DNA of 64,000 bases, from NCBI RefSeq assembly GCF_029227915.1, contig NC_079876.1, positions 2,110,001 to 2,174,000 of the forward strand. The letters run 5' to 3'. Origin of the DNA: Hydractinia symbiolongicarpus. Its lineage: Eukaryota > Cnidaria > Hydrozoa > Anthoathecata > Hydractiniidae. The notes beneath the pieces were generated by a model. The model was given only the letters and a program-made list of their open reading frames with translations, searched no databases and had not been told where the DNA came from. A program made the translations under genes and the position numbers. This document shows, piece by piece, positions 37,901 to 50,509 of the stretch (position 1 is its first letter; every line of letters starts with the position of its first letter).

Positions 37901-40900
37901 TGAAAGAGGTTTAATCGCCGGAAAACGAAAACCCGCGATTTCCCGTAAATCCCGGGCTTGGCCCGTATAGTCGAATGTATACAAAGAAAGTACCCTGTGA
38001 GTAAACTCATTTCCAGAACGATTTTTTAAATTATTTTTTCACCACTAAAACGCATGAGACTTGTAGTTTTTAAAAGTGTTTTCATTTTTGATGAGACGCT
38101 TAATGAAAGAGGTTTAATCGCCGGCAAACGAAATCCCGCGTTTTCCCGTAAATCCGGGGCTTGGCCCGTATAGTCGAATGTATACAAAGAAAGTACCCAG
38201 GGAGTAAACTCATTTCCCGAACAATTTTTTAAATTTTTTTTTCACCACTAAAACGTATGAGACTTGTAGTGTTCAAAAATGTTTTCATTTTTGATGAGAC
38301 GCTTAATGAAAGAGGTTTAATCGCCGGAAAACGAAAACCCGCGATTTCCCGTAAATCCCGGGCTTGGCCCGTATAGTCGAATGTATACAAAGAAAGTACC
38401 CTGTGAGTAAACTTATTTCCAGAACGATTTTTTAAATTATTTTTTTCACCACTAAAACGCATAAGACTTGTAGTTTTTAAAAATGTTTTCATTTTTGATG
38501 AGACGCTGAATAAAAGAAGTTTAATCGCCGGAAAAGGAAAACCCGCGATTTCCCGTAAATCCCGGGCTTGGCCCGTATAGTCGAACGTATACAAAGAAAG
38601 TACCCTGTGAGTAAACTCATTTCCAGAACGATTTTTGAAATTATTTTTTCACCACTAAAACGCATAAGACTTGCAGTTTTTAAAAATGTTTTCATTTTTG
38701 ATGAGACGCTGAATAAAAGAAGTTTAATCGCCGGCAAACGAAATCCCGCGTTTTCCCGTAAATCCGGGCTTGGCCCGTATAGTCGAATGTATACAAAGAA
38801 AGTACCCAGGGAGTAAACTCATTTCCCGAAAGGTTTTTTAAATTTTTTTTACACCACTAAAACGTATGAGACTTGTAGTTTTCAAAAATGTTTTCATTTT
38901 TGATGAGACGCTTAATGAAAGAGGTTTAATCGCCGGAAAACGAAAACCCGCGATTTCCCGTAAATCCCGGGCTTGGCCCGTATAGTCAAAAGTATACAAA
39001 GAAAGTACCCAGGGAGTAAACTCATTTCCCGAACGATTTTTTAAATTATTTTTTCACCACTAAAACGCATAAGACTTGTAGTTTTCAAAAATGTTTTCAT
39101 TTTTGATGAGACGTTGAATAAAAAGCAGTTTAATCGCCGGCAAACGAAAACCTGCGATTTCCCTAAATCCCGTACTCAGCCCGTATAGTCAAAAGTATAC
39201 AAAGAAAGTACCCAGGGAGTAAACTCATTTCCAGAACGATTTTTTAAATTATTTTTTCACCACTAAAACGCATAAGACTTGTAGTTTTTAAAAATGTTTT
39301 CATTTTTGATGAGACGCTAAATAAAAGAAGTTTAATCACCGGCAAACGCAAACCCGCAATTTCCCGTAAATCCCGGGCTTGGCCCGTATAGTCGAATGTA
39401 TACAAAGAAAGTACCGAGGGAGTAAACTCATTTCCCGAACGATTTTTTAATTTTTTTTTTCACCACTAATACGCATGAGACTTGTAGTTTTCAAAAATGT
39501 TTTCATTTTTGATGAGACGCTTAATGAAAGAGGTTTAATCGCCGGAAAACGAAAACCCGCGATTTCCCGTAAATCCCGGGCTTGGCCCGTATAGTCGAAT
39601 GTATACAAAGAAAGTACCCTGTGAGTAAACTCATTTCCAGAACGATTTTTTAAATTATTTTTTCACCACTAAAACGCATGAGACTTGTAGTTTTTAAAAG
39701 TGTTTTCATTTTTGATGAGACGCTTAATGAAAGAGGTTTAATCGCCGGCAAACGAAATCCCGCGTTTTCCCGTAAATCCGGGGCTTGGCCCGTATAGTCG
39801 AATGTATACAAAGAAAGTACCCAGGGAGTAAACTCATTTCCCGAACAATTTTTTAAATTTTTTTTTCACCACTAAAACGTATGAGACTTGTAGTGTTCAA
39901 AAATGTTTTCATTTTTGATGAGACGCTTAATGAAAGAGGTTTAATCGCCGGAAAACGAAAACCCGCGATTTCCCGTAAATCCCGGGCTTGGCCCGTATAG
40001 TCGAATGTATACAAAGAAAGTACCCTGTGAGTAAACTTATTTCCAGAACGATTTTTTAAATTATTTTTTTCACCACTAAAACGCATAAGACTTGTAGTTT
40101 TTAAAAATGTTTTCATTTTTGATGAGACGCTGAATAAAAGAAGTTTAATCGCCGGAAAAGGAAAACCCGCGATTTCCCGTAAATCCCGGGCTTGGCCCGT
40201 ATAGTCGAACGTATACAAAGAAAGTACCCTGTGAGTAAACTCATTTCCAGAACGATTTTTGAAATTATTTTTTCACCACTAAAACGCATAAGACTTGCAG
40301 TTTTTAAAAATGTTTTCATTTTTGATGAGACGCTGAATAAAAGAAGTTTAATCGCCGGCAAACGAAATCCCGCGTTTTCCCGTAAATCCGGGCTTGGCCC
40401 GTATAGTCGAATGTATACAAAGAAAGTACCCAGGGAGTAAACTCATTTCCCGAAAGGTTTTTTAAATTTTTTTTACACCACTAAAACGTATGAGACTTGT
40501 AGTTTTCAAAAATGTTTTCATTTTTGATGAGACGCTTAATGAAAGAGGTTTAATCGCCGGAAAACGAAAACCCGCGATTTCCCGTAAATCCCGGGCTTGG
40601 CCCGTATAGTCAAAAGTATACAAAGAAAGTACCCAGGGAGTAAACTCATTTCCCGAACGATTTTTTAAATTATTTTTTCACCACTAAAACGCATAAGACT
40701 TGTAGTTTTTAAAAATGTTTTCATTTTTGATGAGACGCTGAATAAAAGAAGTTTAATCGCCGGCAAACGAAATCCCGCGTTTTCCCGTAAATCCGGGCTT
40801 GGCCCGTATAGTCGAATGTATACAAAGAAAGTACCCAGGGAGTAAACTCATTTCCCGAACGATTTTTTAAATTATTTTTTCACCACTAAAACGCATGAGA

Positions 40901-42700
40901 CTTGTAGTTTTCAAAAATGTTTTCATTTTTGATGAGATGCTGAATAAAAGAAGTTTAATCGCCGGCAAACGAAAACCCGCGGTTTCCCGTAAATCCCGGG
41001 CTTGGCACGTATATCGAATGTATACAAAGAAAGTACCCTGTGAGTAAACTCATTTCCAGAACGATTTTTTAAATTATTTTTTCACCACTAAAGCCCATGA
41101 GACTTGTAGTTTTTAAAAGTGTTTTCATTTTTGATGAGACGCTAAATAAAAGAAGTTTAATCGCCGGCAAACGAAAACCCGCGATTTCCCGTAAATCCCG
41201 GCTTGGCCCGTATAGTCAAAAGTATACAAAGAAAGTACCCAGGGAGTAAACTCATTTCTCGAACGATATTTTAAATTATTTTTTCACCACTAAAACGCAT
41301 GAGACTTGTAGTTTTCAAATGTGTTTTCATTTTTGATGAGACGCTGAATAAAAGCAGTTTAATCGCCGGGAAACGAAAACCTGCGATTTCCCTAAATCCC
41401 GGACTCGGCCCGTATAGTCGCATGTATACAAAGAAAGTACCCTGTGAGTAAACTCATTTCCAGAACGATTTTTTAAATTATTTTTTCACCACTAAAACGC
41501 ATGAGACTTGTAGTTTTCAAAAATGTTTTCATTTTTGATGAGACGTTGAATAAAAAGCAGTTTAATCGCCGGCAAACGAAAACCTGCGATTTCCCTAAAT
41601 CCCGTACTCAGCCCGTATAGTCAAAAGTATACAAAGAAAGTACCCAGGGAGTAAACTCATTTCCAGAACGATTTTTTAAATTATTTTTTCACCACTAAAA
41701 CGCATAAGACTTGTAGTTTTTAAAAATGTTTTCATTTTTGATGAGACGCTAAATAAAAGAAGTTTAATCACCGGCAAACGCAAACCCGCAATTTCCCGTA
41801 AATCCCGGGCTTGGCCCGTATAGTCGAATGTATACAAAGAAAGTACCGAGGGAGTAAACTCATTTCCCGAACGATTTTTTAATTTTTTTTTTCACCACTA
41901 ATACGCATGAGACTTGTAGTTTTCAAAAATGTTTTCATTTTTGATGAGACGCTTAATGAAAGAGGTTTAATCGCCGGAAAACGAAAACCCGCGATTTCCC
42001 GTAAATCCCGGGCTTGGCCCGTATAGTCGAATGTATACAAAGAAAGTACCCTGTGAGTAAACTCATTTCCAGAACGATTTTTTAAATTATTTTTTCACCA
42101 CTAAAACGCATGAGACTTGTAGTTTTTAAAAGTGTTTTCATTTTTGATGAGACGCTTAATGAAAGAGGTTTAATCGCCGGCAAACGAAATCCCGCGTTTT
42201 CCCGTAAATCCGGGGCTTGGCCCGTATAGTCGAATGTATACAAAGAAAGTACCCAGGGAGTAAACTCATTTCCCGAACAATTTTTTAAATTTTTTTTTCA
42301 CCACTAAAACGTATGAGACTTGTAGTGTTCAAAAATGTTTTCATTTTTGATGAGACGCTTAATGAAAGAGGTTTAATCGCCGGAAAACGAAAACCCGCGA
42401 TTTCCCGTAAATCCCGGGCTTGGCTCGTATAGTCGAATGTATACAAAGAAAGTACCCTGTGAGTAAACTTATTTCCAGAACGATTTTTTAAATTATTTTT
42501 TTCACCACTAAAACGCATAAGACTTGTAGTTTTTAAAAATGTTTTCATTTTTGATGAGACGCTGAATAAAAGAAGTTTAATCGCCGGCAAACGAAATCCC
42601 GCGTTTTCCCGTAAATCCGGGCTTGGCCCGTATAGTCGAATGTATACAAAGAAAGTACCCAGGGAGTAAACTCATTTCCCGAAAGGTTTTTTAAATTTTT
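32000..42700. repeat. Higher-order repeats of 5 (1013 bp) and 8 (1624 bp) monomers
   Basis: The GGCACGTATATCG deletion variant sits at 34311 and 35324 (1013 bp apart) and also occurs near 32084 and 41006. The monomer starting 38229, and the AAAAGGAAAACCC variant that follows it, return at 39853 and beyond, exactly 1624 bp (8 x 203) later. The markers TTGAATAAAAAGCAG, ATCACCGGCAAACGC and ACTAATACGCATG keep the same order in every copy. The block edges are approximate. Confidence 0.8.
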
Positions 42701-43699
42701 TTTACACCACTAAAACGTATGAGACTTGTAGTTTTCAAAAATGTTTTCATTTTTGATGAGACGCTGAATAAAAGAAGTTTAATCGCCGGCAAACGAAAAC
42801 CCGCGATTTCCCGTAAATCCCGGGCTTGGCACGTATAGTCGAATGTATACAAAGAAAGTACCCTGTGAGTAAACTCATTTCCAGAACGATTTTTTAAATT
42901 ACTTTTTCACCACTAAAGCCCATGAGACTTGTAGTTTTTAAAAACGTTTTCATTTTTGATGAGACGCTGAATAAAAGAAGTTTAATCGCCGGCAAACGAA
43001 AACCCGCGATTTCCCGTAAATCCCGGCTTGGCCCGTATAGTCAAAAGCATACAAAGAAAGTACCCAGGGAGTAAACTCATTTCTCGAACGATATTTTAAA
43101 TTATTTTTTCACCACTAAAACGCATAAGACTTGTAGTTTTTAAAAATGTTTTCATTTTTGATGAGACGCTATATAAAAAAAGTTAAATCGCCGGCAAACG
43201 AAATCCCGCGTTTTCCCGTAAATCCAGGGCTTGGTCCGTATAGTCGAATGTATACAAAGAAAGTACCCAGGGAGTAAACTCATTTCCCGAAAGATTTTTT
43301 AAATTTTTTTTTCACCACTAAAACGTATGAGACTTGTAGTTTTCAAAAATGTTTTCATTTTTGATGAGACGCTTAATGAAAGAGGTTTAATCGCCGGAAA
43401 ACGAAAACCCGCGATTTCCCGTAAATCCCGGGCTTGGCCCGTATAGTCGAATGTATACAAAGAAAGTACCCTGTGAGTAAACTCATTTCCAGAACGATTT
43501 TTTAAATTATTTTTTTCACCACTAAAACGCATAAGACTTGTAGTTTTTTAAAATGTTTTCATTTTTGATTAGACGCTGAATAAAAGAAGTTTAATCGCCG
43601 GCAAACGAAAACGCGCGATTTCCCGTAAATCCCGGCTTGGCCCGTATAGTCAAAAGTGTACAAAGAAAGTACCCAGGGAGTAAACTCATTTCCCGAACG

Positions 43700-46600
43700 A
43701 TTTTTTAAATTATCTTTTCACCACTAAAACGCATGAGACATGTAGTTTTCAAAAATGTTTTCATTTTTGATGAGACGCTGAATAAAAGAAGTTTAATCGC
43801 CGGCAAACGAAAACCCGCGATTTCCCGTAAATCCCGGGCTTGGCACGTATAGTTCGAATGTATACAAAGAAAGTACCCTGTGAGTAAACTCATTTCCAGA
43901 ACGATTTTTTAAATTACTTTTTCACCACTAAAGCCCATGAGACTTGTAGTTTTTAAAAATGTTTTCATTTTTGATGAGACGCTGAATAAAAGAAGTTTAA
44001 TCGCCGGCAAACGAAAACTCGCGATTTCCCGTAAATCCCGGCTTGGCCCGTATAGTCAAAAGCATACAAAGAAAGTACCCAGGGAGTAAACTCATTTCTC
44101 GAACGATATTTTAAATTATTTTTTCACCACTAAAACGCATGAGACTTGCAGTTTTCAAAAATGTTTTCATTTTTGATGAGACGCTGAATAAAAGCAGTTT
44201 AATCGCCGAGGAAACGAAAACCTGCGATTTCCCTAAATCCCGGACTCGGCCCGTATAGTCGCATGTATACGAAGAAAGTACCCTGTGAGTAAACTCATTT
44301 CCAGAACGATTTTTTAAATTATTTTTTCACCACTAAAACGCATAAGACTTGTAGTTTTTAAAAATGTTTTCATTTTTGATGAGACGCTGAATAAAAGAAG
44401 TTTAATCGCCGGCAAACGAGAACCCGCGATTTCCCGTAAATCCCGGCTTGGCCCGTATAGTCGAATGTATACAAAGAAAGTACCCTGTGAGTAAACTCAT
44501 TTCCAGAACGATTTTTTAAATTATTTTTTTCACCACTAAAACGCATAAGACTTGTAGTTTTTTAAAATGTTTTCATTTTTGATGAGACGCTGAATAAAAG
44601 AAGTTTAATCGCCGGCAAACGAAAACCCGCGATTTCCCGTAATTCCCGGCTTGGCCCGTATAGTCAAAAGTATACAAAGAAAGTACCCAGGGAGTAAACT
44701 CATTTCCCGAACGATTTTTTAAATTATTTTTTCACCACTAAAACGCATGAGACTTGTAGTTTTCAAAAATGTTTTCATTTTTGATGAGACGCTGAATAAA
44801 AGAAGTTTAATCGCCGGCAAACGAAAAGCCGCGATTTCCCGTAAATCCCGGGCTTGGCACGTATAGTCGAATGTATACAAAGAAAGTACCCTGTGGGTAA
44901 ACTCAATTCCAGAACGATTTTTTAAATTACTTTTTCACCACTAAAGCCGATGAGACTTGTAGTTTTTAAAAATGTTTTCATTTTTGATGAGACGCTGAAT
45001 AAAAGAAGTTTAATCGCCGGCAAACGAAAACCCGCGATTTCCCGTAAATCCCGGCTTGGCCCGTATAGTCAAAAGCATACAAAGAAAGTACCCAGGGAGT
45101 AAACTCATTTCTCGAACGATATTTTAAATTATTTTTTCACCACTAAAACGCATGAGACTTGTAGTTTTCAAAAATGTTTTCATTTTTGATGAGACGCTGA
45201 ATAAAAGCAGTTTAATCGCCGAGAAACGAAAACCTGCGATTTCCCTAAATCCCAGACTCGGCCCGTATAGTCGCATGTATACAAAGAAAGTACCCTGTGA
45301 GTAAACTCATTTCCAGAACGATTTTTTAAATTATTTTTTCACCACTAAAACGCATAAGACTTGTAGTTTTTAAAAATGTTTTCATTTTTGATGAGACGCT
45401 GAATAAAAGAAGTTTAATCGCCGGCAAACGAGAACCCGCGATTTCCCGTAAATCCCGGCTTGGCCCGTATAGTCAAAAGTATACAAAGAAAGTACCCAGG
45501 GAGTAAACTCATTTCCCGAACGATTTTTTAAATTATTTTTTCACCACTAAAACGGATGAGACTTGTAGTTTTTAAAAGTGTTTTCATTTTTGATGAGACG
45601 CTTAATGAAAGAGGTTTAATCGCCGGCAAACGAAATGCCGCGTTTTCCCGTAAATCCGGGGCTTGGCCCGTATAGTCGAATGTATACAAAGAAAGTACCC
45701 AGGGAGTAAACTCATTTCCCGAACAATTTTTTAAATTTTTTTTTCACCACTAAAACGTATGAGACTTGTAGTGTTCAAAAATGTTTTCATTTTTGATGAG
45801 ACGCTTAATGAAAGAGGTTTAATCGCCGGAAAACAAAAACCCGCGATTTCCCGTAAATCCCGGGCTTGGCCCGTATAGTCGAATGTATACAAAGAAAGTA
45901 CCCTGTGAGTAAACTCATTTCCAGAACGATTTTTTAAATTATTTTTTTCACCACTAAAACGCATAAGACTTGTAGTTTTTAAAAATGTTTTCATTTTTGA
46001 TGAGACGCTGAATAAAAGAAGTTTAATCGCCGGAAAACGAAAACCCGCGATTTCCCGTAAATCCCGGGCTTGGCCCGTATAGTCGAATGTATACAAAGAA
46101 AGTACCCTGTGAGTAAACTCATTTCCAGAACGATTTTTTAAATTATTTTTTCACCACTAAAACGCATAAGACTTGTAGTTTTTAAAAATGTTTTCATTTT
46201 TGATGAGACGCTGAATAAAAGAAGTTTAATCGCCGGCAAACGAAATCCCGCGTTTTCCCGTAAATCTGGGGCTTGGCTCGTATAGTCGAATGTATACAAA
46301 GAAAGTACCCAGGGAGTAAACTCATTTCCCGAAAGATTTTTTAAATTTTTTTTTCACCACTAAAACGTATGAGACTTGTAGTTTTCAAAAATGTTTTCAT
46401 TTTTGATGAGACGCTTAATGAAAGAGGTTTAATCGCCGGAAAACGAAAACCCGCGATTTCCCGTAAATCTCGGGCTTGGCCCGTATAGTCGAATGTATAC
46501 AAAGAAAGTACCCTGTGAGTAAACTCATTTCCAGAACAATTTTTTAAATTATTTTTTTCACCACTAAAACGCATAAGACTTGTAGTTTTTTAAAATGTTT

Positions 46601-47857
46601 TCATTTTTGATGAGACGCTGAATAAAAGAAGTTTAATCGCCGGCAAACGAAAACCCGCGATTTCCCGTAAATCCCGGCTTGGCCCGTATAGTCAAAAGTA
46701 TACAAAGAAAGTACCCAGGGAGTAAACTCATTTCCCGAACGATTTTTTAAATTATTTTTTCACCACTAAAACGCATGAGACTTGTAGTTTTCAAAAATGT
46801 TTTCATTTTTGATGAGACTCTGAATAAAAGAAGTTTAATCGCCGGCAAACGAAAACCCGCGATTTCCCGTAAATCCCGGCTTGGCCCGTATAGTCAAAAG
46901 TGTACAAAGAAAGTACCCAGGGAGTAAACTCATTTCCCGAACGATTTTTTAAATTATTTTTTCACCACTAAAACGCATGAGACATGTAGTTTTTAAAAAT
47001 GTTTTCATTTTTGATGAGACGCTGAATAAAAGAAGTTTAATCGCCGGCAAACGAAAACCCGCGTTTTCCCGTAAATCTGGGGCTTGGCCCGCATAGTCGA
47101 ATGTATACAAAGAAAGTACCCAGGGAGTAAACTCATTTCCCGAAAGATTTTTTAAATTTTTTTTTCACCACTAAAACGTATGAGACTTGTAGTTTTCAAA
47201 AATGTTTTCATTTTTGATGAGACGCTTAATGAAAGAGGTTTAATCGCCGGCAAACGAAAACCCGCGATTTCCCGTAAATCCCGGCTTGGCCCGTATAGTC
47301 AAAAGTGTACAAAGAAAGTACCCAGGGAGTAAACTCATTTCCCGAACGATTTTTTAAATTATTTTTTCACCACTAAAACGCATGAGACATGTAGTTTTTA
47401 AAAATGTTTTCATTTTTGATGAGACGCTGAATAAAAGAAGTTTAATCGCCGGCAAACGAAAACCCGCGTTTTCCCGTAAATCTGGGGCTTGGCCCGCATA
47501 GTCGAATGTATACAAAGAAAGTACCCAGGGAGTAAACTCATTTCCCGAAAGATTTTTTAAATTTTTTTTTCACCACTAAAACGTATGAGACTTGTAGTTT
47601 TCAAAAATGTTTTCATTTTTGATGAGACGCTTAATGAAAGAGGTTTAATCGCCGGAAAACGAAAACCCGCGATTTCCCGTAAATCTCGGGCTTGGCCCGT
47701 ATAGTCGAATGTATACAAAGAAAGTACCCTGTGAGTAAACTCATTTCCAGAACGATTTTTTAAATTATTTTTTTCACCACTAAAACGCATAAGACTTGTA
47801 GTTTTTTAAAATGTTTTCATTTTTGATGAGACGCTGAATAAAAGAAGTTTAATCGCC
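43700..47857. repeat. Higher-order block shared with the satellite beyond the transposon
   Basis: Monomers starting at 45731 and 46341, and the CCGAGAAACG marker at 45221, each have a counterpart 8796 bp downstream (54527, 55137 and 54017). Subtracting the transposon and its target duplication (3530 bp) gives 5266 bp, close to 26 monomers. A second, shorter repeat of 1216 bp (6 monomers less 2) is seen between 46341 and 47557. Confidence 0.75.
47855..47857. other. Target-site duplication GCC, left
   Basis: The unoccupied satellite site reads ATCGCCGGCAAAC. The left flank ends ATCGCC and the right flank starts GCCGGCAAAC, so GCC is present on both sides of the inserted DNA. Confidence 0.8.
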
Positions 47858-47866
47858 CACGGCGGG
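47858..47866 (+). repeat. Terminal inverted repeat, left outer box
   Basis: CACGGCGGG, a perfect inverted match to 51376-51384. The first three bases, CAC, are those of RAG recombination signal heptamers, Transib ends and CACTA/Chapaev ends. Confidence 0.85.
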
Positions 47867-47881
47867 CTATTTCCCGTGTGA

Positions 47882-47890
47882 AAATGCTTA
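47882..47890 (+). promoter_or_regulatory. Subterminal inner box AAATGCTTA, left
   Basis: The box lies 15 bp beyond the 9-bp terminal repeat. An inverted copy occupies the same offset at the right end, while the 15 intervening bases are mostly different. Conserved box, variable spacer and conserved box suggests a two-part transposase binding site. Confidence 0.65.
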
Positions 47891-48820
47891 ACTCGTATTT
47901 TTCAAACGGCCTGGCTATTTTGTCAAGGATTGTTACATGGAGTTTGCGCCGCAATTCGACACTCCTTCAATTGCAACCTAGGTTTTCACAATAGCAGGTA
48001 CAACAGCAGCGCGATGGAGAGATTTGTAGAAAAATAAAAATGGCTACCTGGCTAAACACACTGAAAGGTTGCTGCAAGTGTTTAAAGTTTTGATTTGGTA
48101 TATAACGAGTAAAAAATGGATAAATTATTGTTATTTTATGGCTTTCGTAGCTACCGTTACTCATTATTGCATATAATAAAAAATAAAAAGAAGATGGGAT
48201 GGAGGCAGCACAGCTAGCTAGCTGCCAGAACACACAGGACAGTCAAACAACAAAAACTACTTTTGTGACACATTGTATCTCAATATGAAGCAAATAATAA
48301 CACAACAACTCTGTTTAAATAAAACATATGAACTATGAAAACTTTTTTTTAATAAAATATAAACTATCATATAGCTAGTGTTTTATAACATCTATTCACA
48401 GAAAAAAATGATGATGATCTAGAATTTGTTTTCTTTTGCAAGAGAAAATTTGGCATTGCCATGCTCATAAAAATAAAATATATTTGTATAAAATACATAT
48501 TCTTTGATGTAAATATTATAAATTTTATGCTGTAATAGTCACCATACTTTCTATATGATTACGTCGTAAACATTTATGTACCAAATGTTCTGACAAAACA
48601 TTAATTCACACACATTTATATTAAAAAATTGATTTCTTTGAGCTTTCTAATTGGGAAAATTAATATTCATACTCTTGCGAAAGACACTATCTCACTGATT
48701 CACAAATATACATTGCAAATGTTATGCAAACAAAAAGTATATAGCAGAATAAGGAAATAAGGAAAATATACATCTAACACGAACTATCAACATACTGAAC
48801 TTTTAAACAAAAAACGGTGT
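47891..48820. other. Transposon 3' non-coding region
   Basis: This AT-rich stretch lies between the left transposon end and the end of the protein gene. It contains AGCTAGCTAGC near 48212 and CATATAGCTAGTG near 48369. An 88-codon minus-strand frame (47967-48233) would need a GTG start and shows no motif, so it is not called. I saw no AATAAA on the minus strand near the stop codon. Confidence 0.6.
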
Positions 48821-50509
48821 CTAAATTTCTAAATCAGAAAAAACCTTTTTCATGAAAGCACTCTCACATAGTTGGCATTTCAAGTTATTTCTAACAAGCA
48901 GCAAGCAATGTTCACAACACATATCTCTCTCTGGTATGTAATCAGATCCTCTTGAAACATAGTGCAACTTATCGTAACCGTTTTCTCTCAGATGCAACAA
49001 TTGTATGTACTCGTGACGGAAAATTCTTGGCCAGCGACATTGGAAAGTGGTATTGTTAGAATACTTTACAATCATCTGGTGCTTTTGCTCCCGCCCTTCC
49101 ATACTATTACATCCAATTCCGAAACCGTAGCACAGCAAAGTACTTTCAGCATGGAAAGGTATGCAGTTACATAAAGTCCATAAACTGGGTGAGACGCTTA
49201 CATCATACCAACAGCTTGACTTGAAAAGTAGTTTACATTGCTTCTTTAAATCTTTTAAAAGTTCCAAATTGAAATTCTCTACACGTACTGATAGTGAAAT
49301 AATTTTTCGCAAACATATGAACTGAAAATGGATTTGATGCAGCCTTATTTTCATTTGTTCACTCTTCAATTCATTTAAAATAAGTAAATTTAATTCTGGG
49401 AAATGACAAAGAAAGGCTTTACTCTCCTTTCCACGAAAACGAAAAGTGAAACTACTTTCATTCTTAGAACTGCTTTCATTAAACCACCGGATAATTTTTT
49501 TCGACAAAAAATTACATCCCATTGCTGAACGTATAAAATTAACAAATTTAATTAAAGCATGTGAGGAAGGTATATCTTTAAATGCTTTGTAGGAATTCAA
49601 TGGAGCAGTTGCCAAACATAGATTGAATAACTTCATGAAGTGCTCTTTGACGACATTGTTCTTCAGATGAAGAGGTTCGCCTTTTGCTTTATCAATATAA
49701 TGGCCAACCAAGGGGACTTCTTCTTGTCTACCTTTCAAAACTTTAGATATATAAGATGTCAAGTTACTACGTTTCGTTGCACTATTTCCTTTGCATTTAA
49801 CTTCGATTTCTTTTTTTTTACCTTCAACCTTTTTGGCATCACTTATGCGTTTGTGATAGTTGAAGGGCATCCATTTGTCACTTTGCTTGGTTCCGTATGT
49901 ATATTCAAATTTGGCTGAATTATCTTTATTTACATTTCCGAACGTTGAAAAGTAGTAGGCTGAATTTGTTAGTTCCCCAGCCAAAAAAGCCAACATCTTC
50001 ATATCGTTAGGTAATTCACCCAATAAAAATTCAACTTTGTAGGCAACTTCATCAACATAAACAGTGAAAACCTGACTTTCCAAAAACTTCACGTCCGACA
50101 ACAACTTGAGAACATAATTGCGTACAACAGTAGAATTTTCCTCAGTATCACCACCAAAAATTAAAAAGTTTTCGGAGCTGCTGCATATCCGATTACCAAC
50201 ATTAAGAAAAGAGACTAAAAATGACATACCACAAATAGGAGCTCCATCCCCACCAAGAGCAAATACAAACAGAAAAGATTCAAAATCTTTTTTTTCAAGC
50301 ATATTGAATGTTTTTAGTTTGTCACTCCGTTGACGATTCACTTTTAAATAGAATTTTGCCAATCGTAACAAAAATTCATCACACGATCTATAATTTCCTG
50401 TAACTGATTTTGTTTCATCTCCAAAGGTTAGAGTTGGATGTATGTCATGTAGTGTTCCTATATCAATGTTATTGATAATGGTTGCTAAATGAACTTTGTA
50501 AACATTCGC
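48821..50509 (-). CDS. RAG1/Transib/CACTA-like DDE transposase, 5' exon or start unresolved
   Basis: The frame is open from 50509 (after an in-frame TGA) to the TAG at 48821, 562 codons. The first in-frame ATG is at 50302, giving 493 residues; the open part before it has no ATG, so it is either an internal exon or 5' untranslated. Numbering from that Met, likely catalytic acids sit in GGDGAP (D19), LPNDMKML (D100) and NSMEGREQKH (E402). Their spacing and context resemble the RAG1/Transib/Chapaev recombinase fold: an acid followed by K and a hydrophobic residue in the second motif, and S-x-E-G-x-E-x-x-H/N-K in the third. C463-x2-C466 and C476-x2-C479 form a likely zinc knuckle near the C terminus. 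The protein resembles an uncharacterised family that I recall from cnidarian genomes. The frame has no internal stop, so the copy could be recently active. Assignment as the element's transposase is inference from motif, position and element ends. Confidence 0.7.
   Translation of the reverse strand, partial: ANVYKVHLATIINNIDIGTLHDIHPTLTFGDETKSVTGNYRSCDEFLLRLAKFYLKVNRQRSDKLKTFNMLEKKDFESFLFVFALGGDGAPICGMSFLVSFLNVGNRICSSSENFLIFGGDTEENSTVVRNYVLKLLSDVKFLESQVFTVYVDEVAYKVEFLLGELPNDMKMLAFLAGELTNSAYYFSTFGNVNKDNSAKFEYTYGTKQSDKWMPFNYHKRISDAKKVEGKKKEIEVKCKGNSATKRSNLTSYISKVLKGRQEEVPLVGHYIDKAKGEPLHLKNNVVKEHFMKLFNLCLATAPLNSYKAFKDIPSSHALIKFVNFIRSAMGCNFLSKKIIRWFNESSSKNESSFTFRFRGKESKAFLCHFPELNLLILNELKSEQMKIRLHQIHFQFICLRKIISLSVRVENFNLELLKDLKKQCKLLFKSSCWYDVSVSPSLWTLCNCIPFHAESTLLCYGFGIGCNSMEGREQKHQMIVKYSNNTTFQCRWPRIFRHEYIQLLHLRENGYDKLHYVSRGSDYIPERDMCCEHCLLLVRNNLKCQLCESAFMKKVFSDLEI

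Larger units (their letters stand above)
27027..47857. repeat. Satellite array, middle block (about 103 monomers)
   Basis: Same monomer and same orientation as the left block, but with a different subtype mix. Most copies carry CCCGGGCTTGGCCC with TCGAATGTATAC, or the shorter CCCGGCTTGGCCC with TCAAAAGTATAC, and the CCCTGTGAGTAAAC variant is common. Monomers of 201-204 bp occur, which sometimes keeps a minus-strand frame open across two monomers (101-121 codons). The block ends at 47857, in the middle of a monomer, where the transposon begins. Confidence 0.97.

Noticed and set aside
48962-50333. Plus-strand frames of 70-92 codons opposite the transposase
   Set aside because: Shadows of the long minus-strand frame; no motifs of their own.
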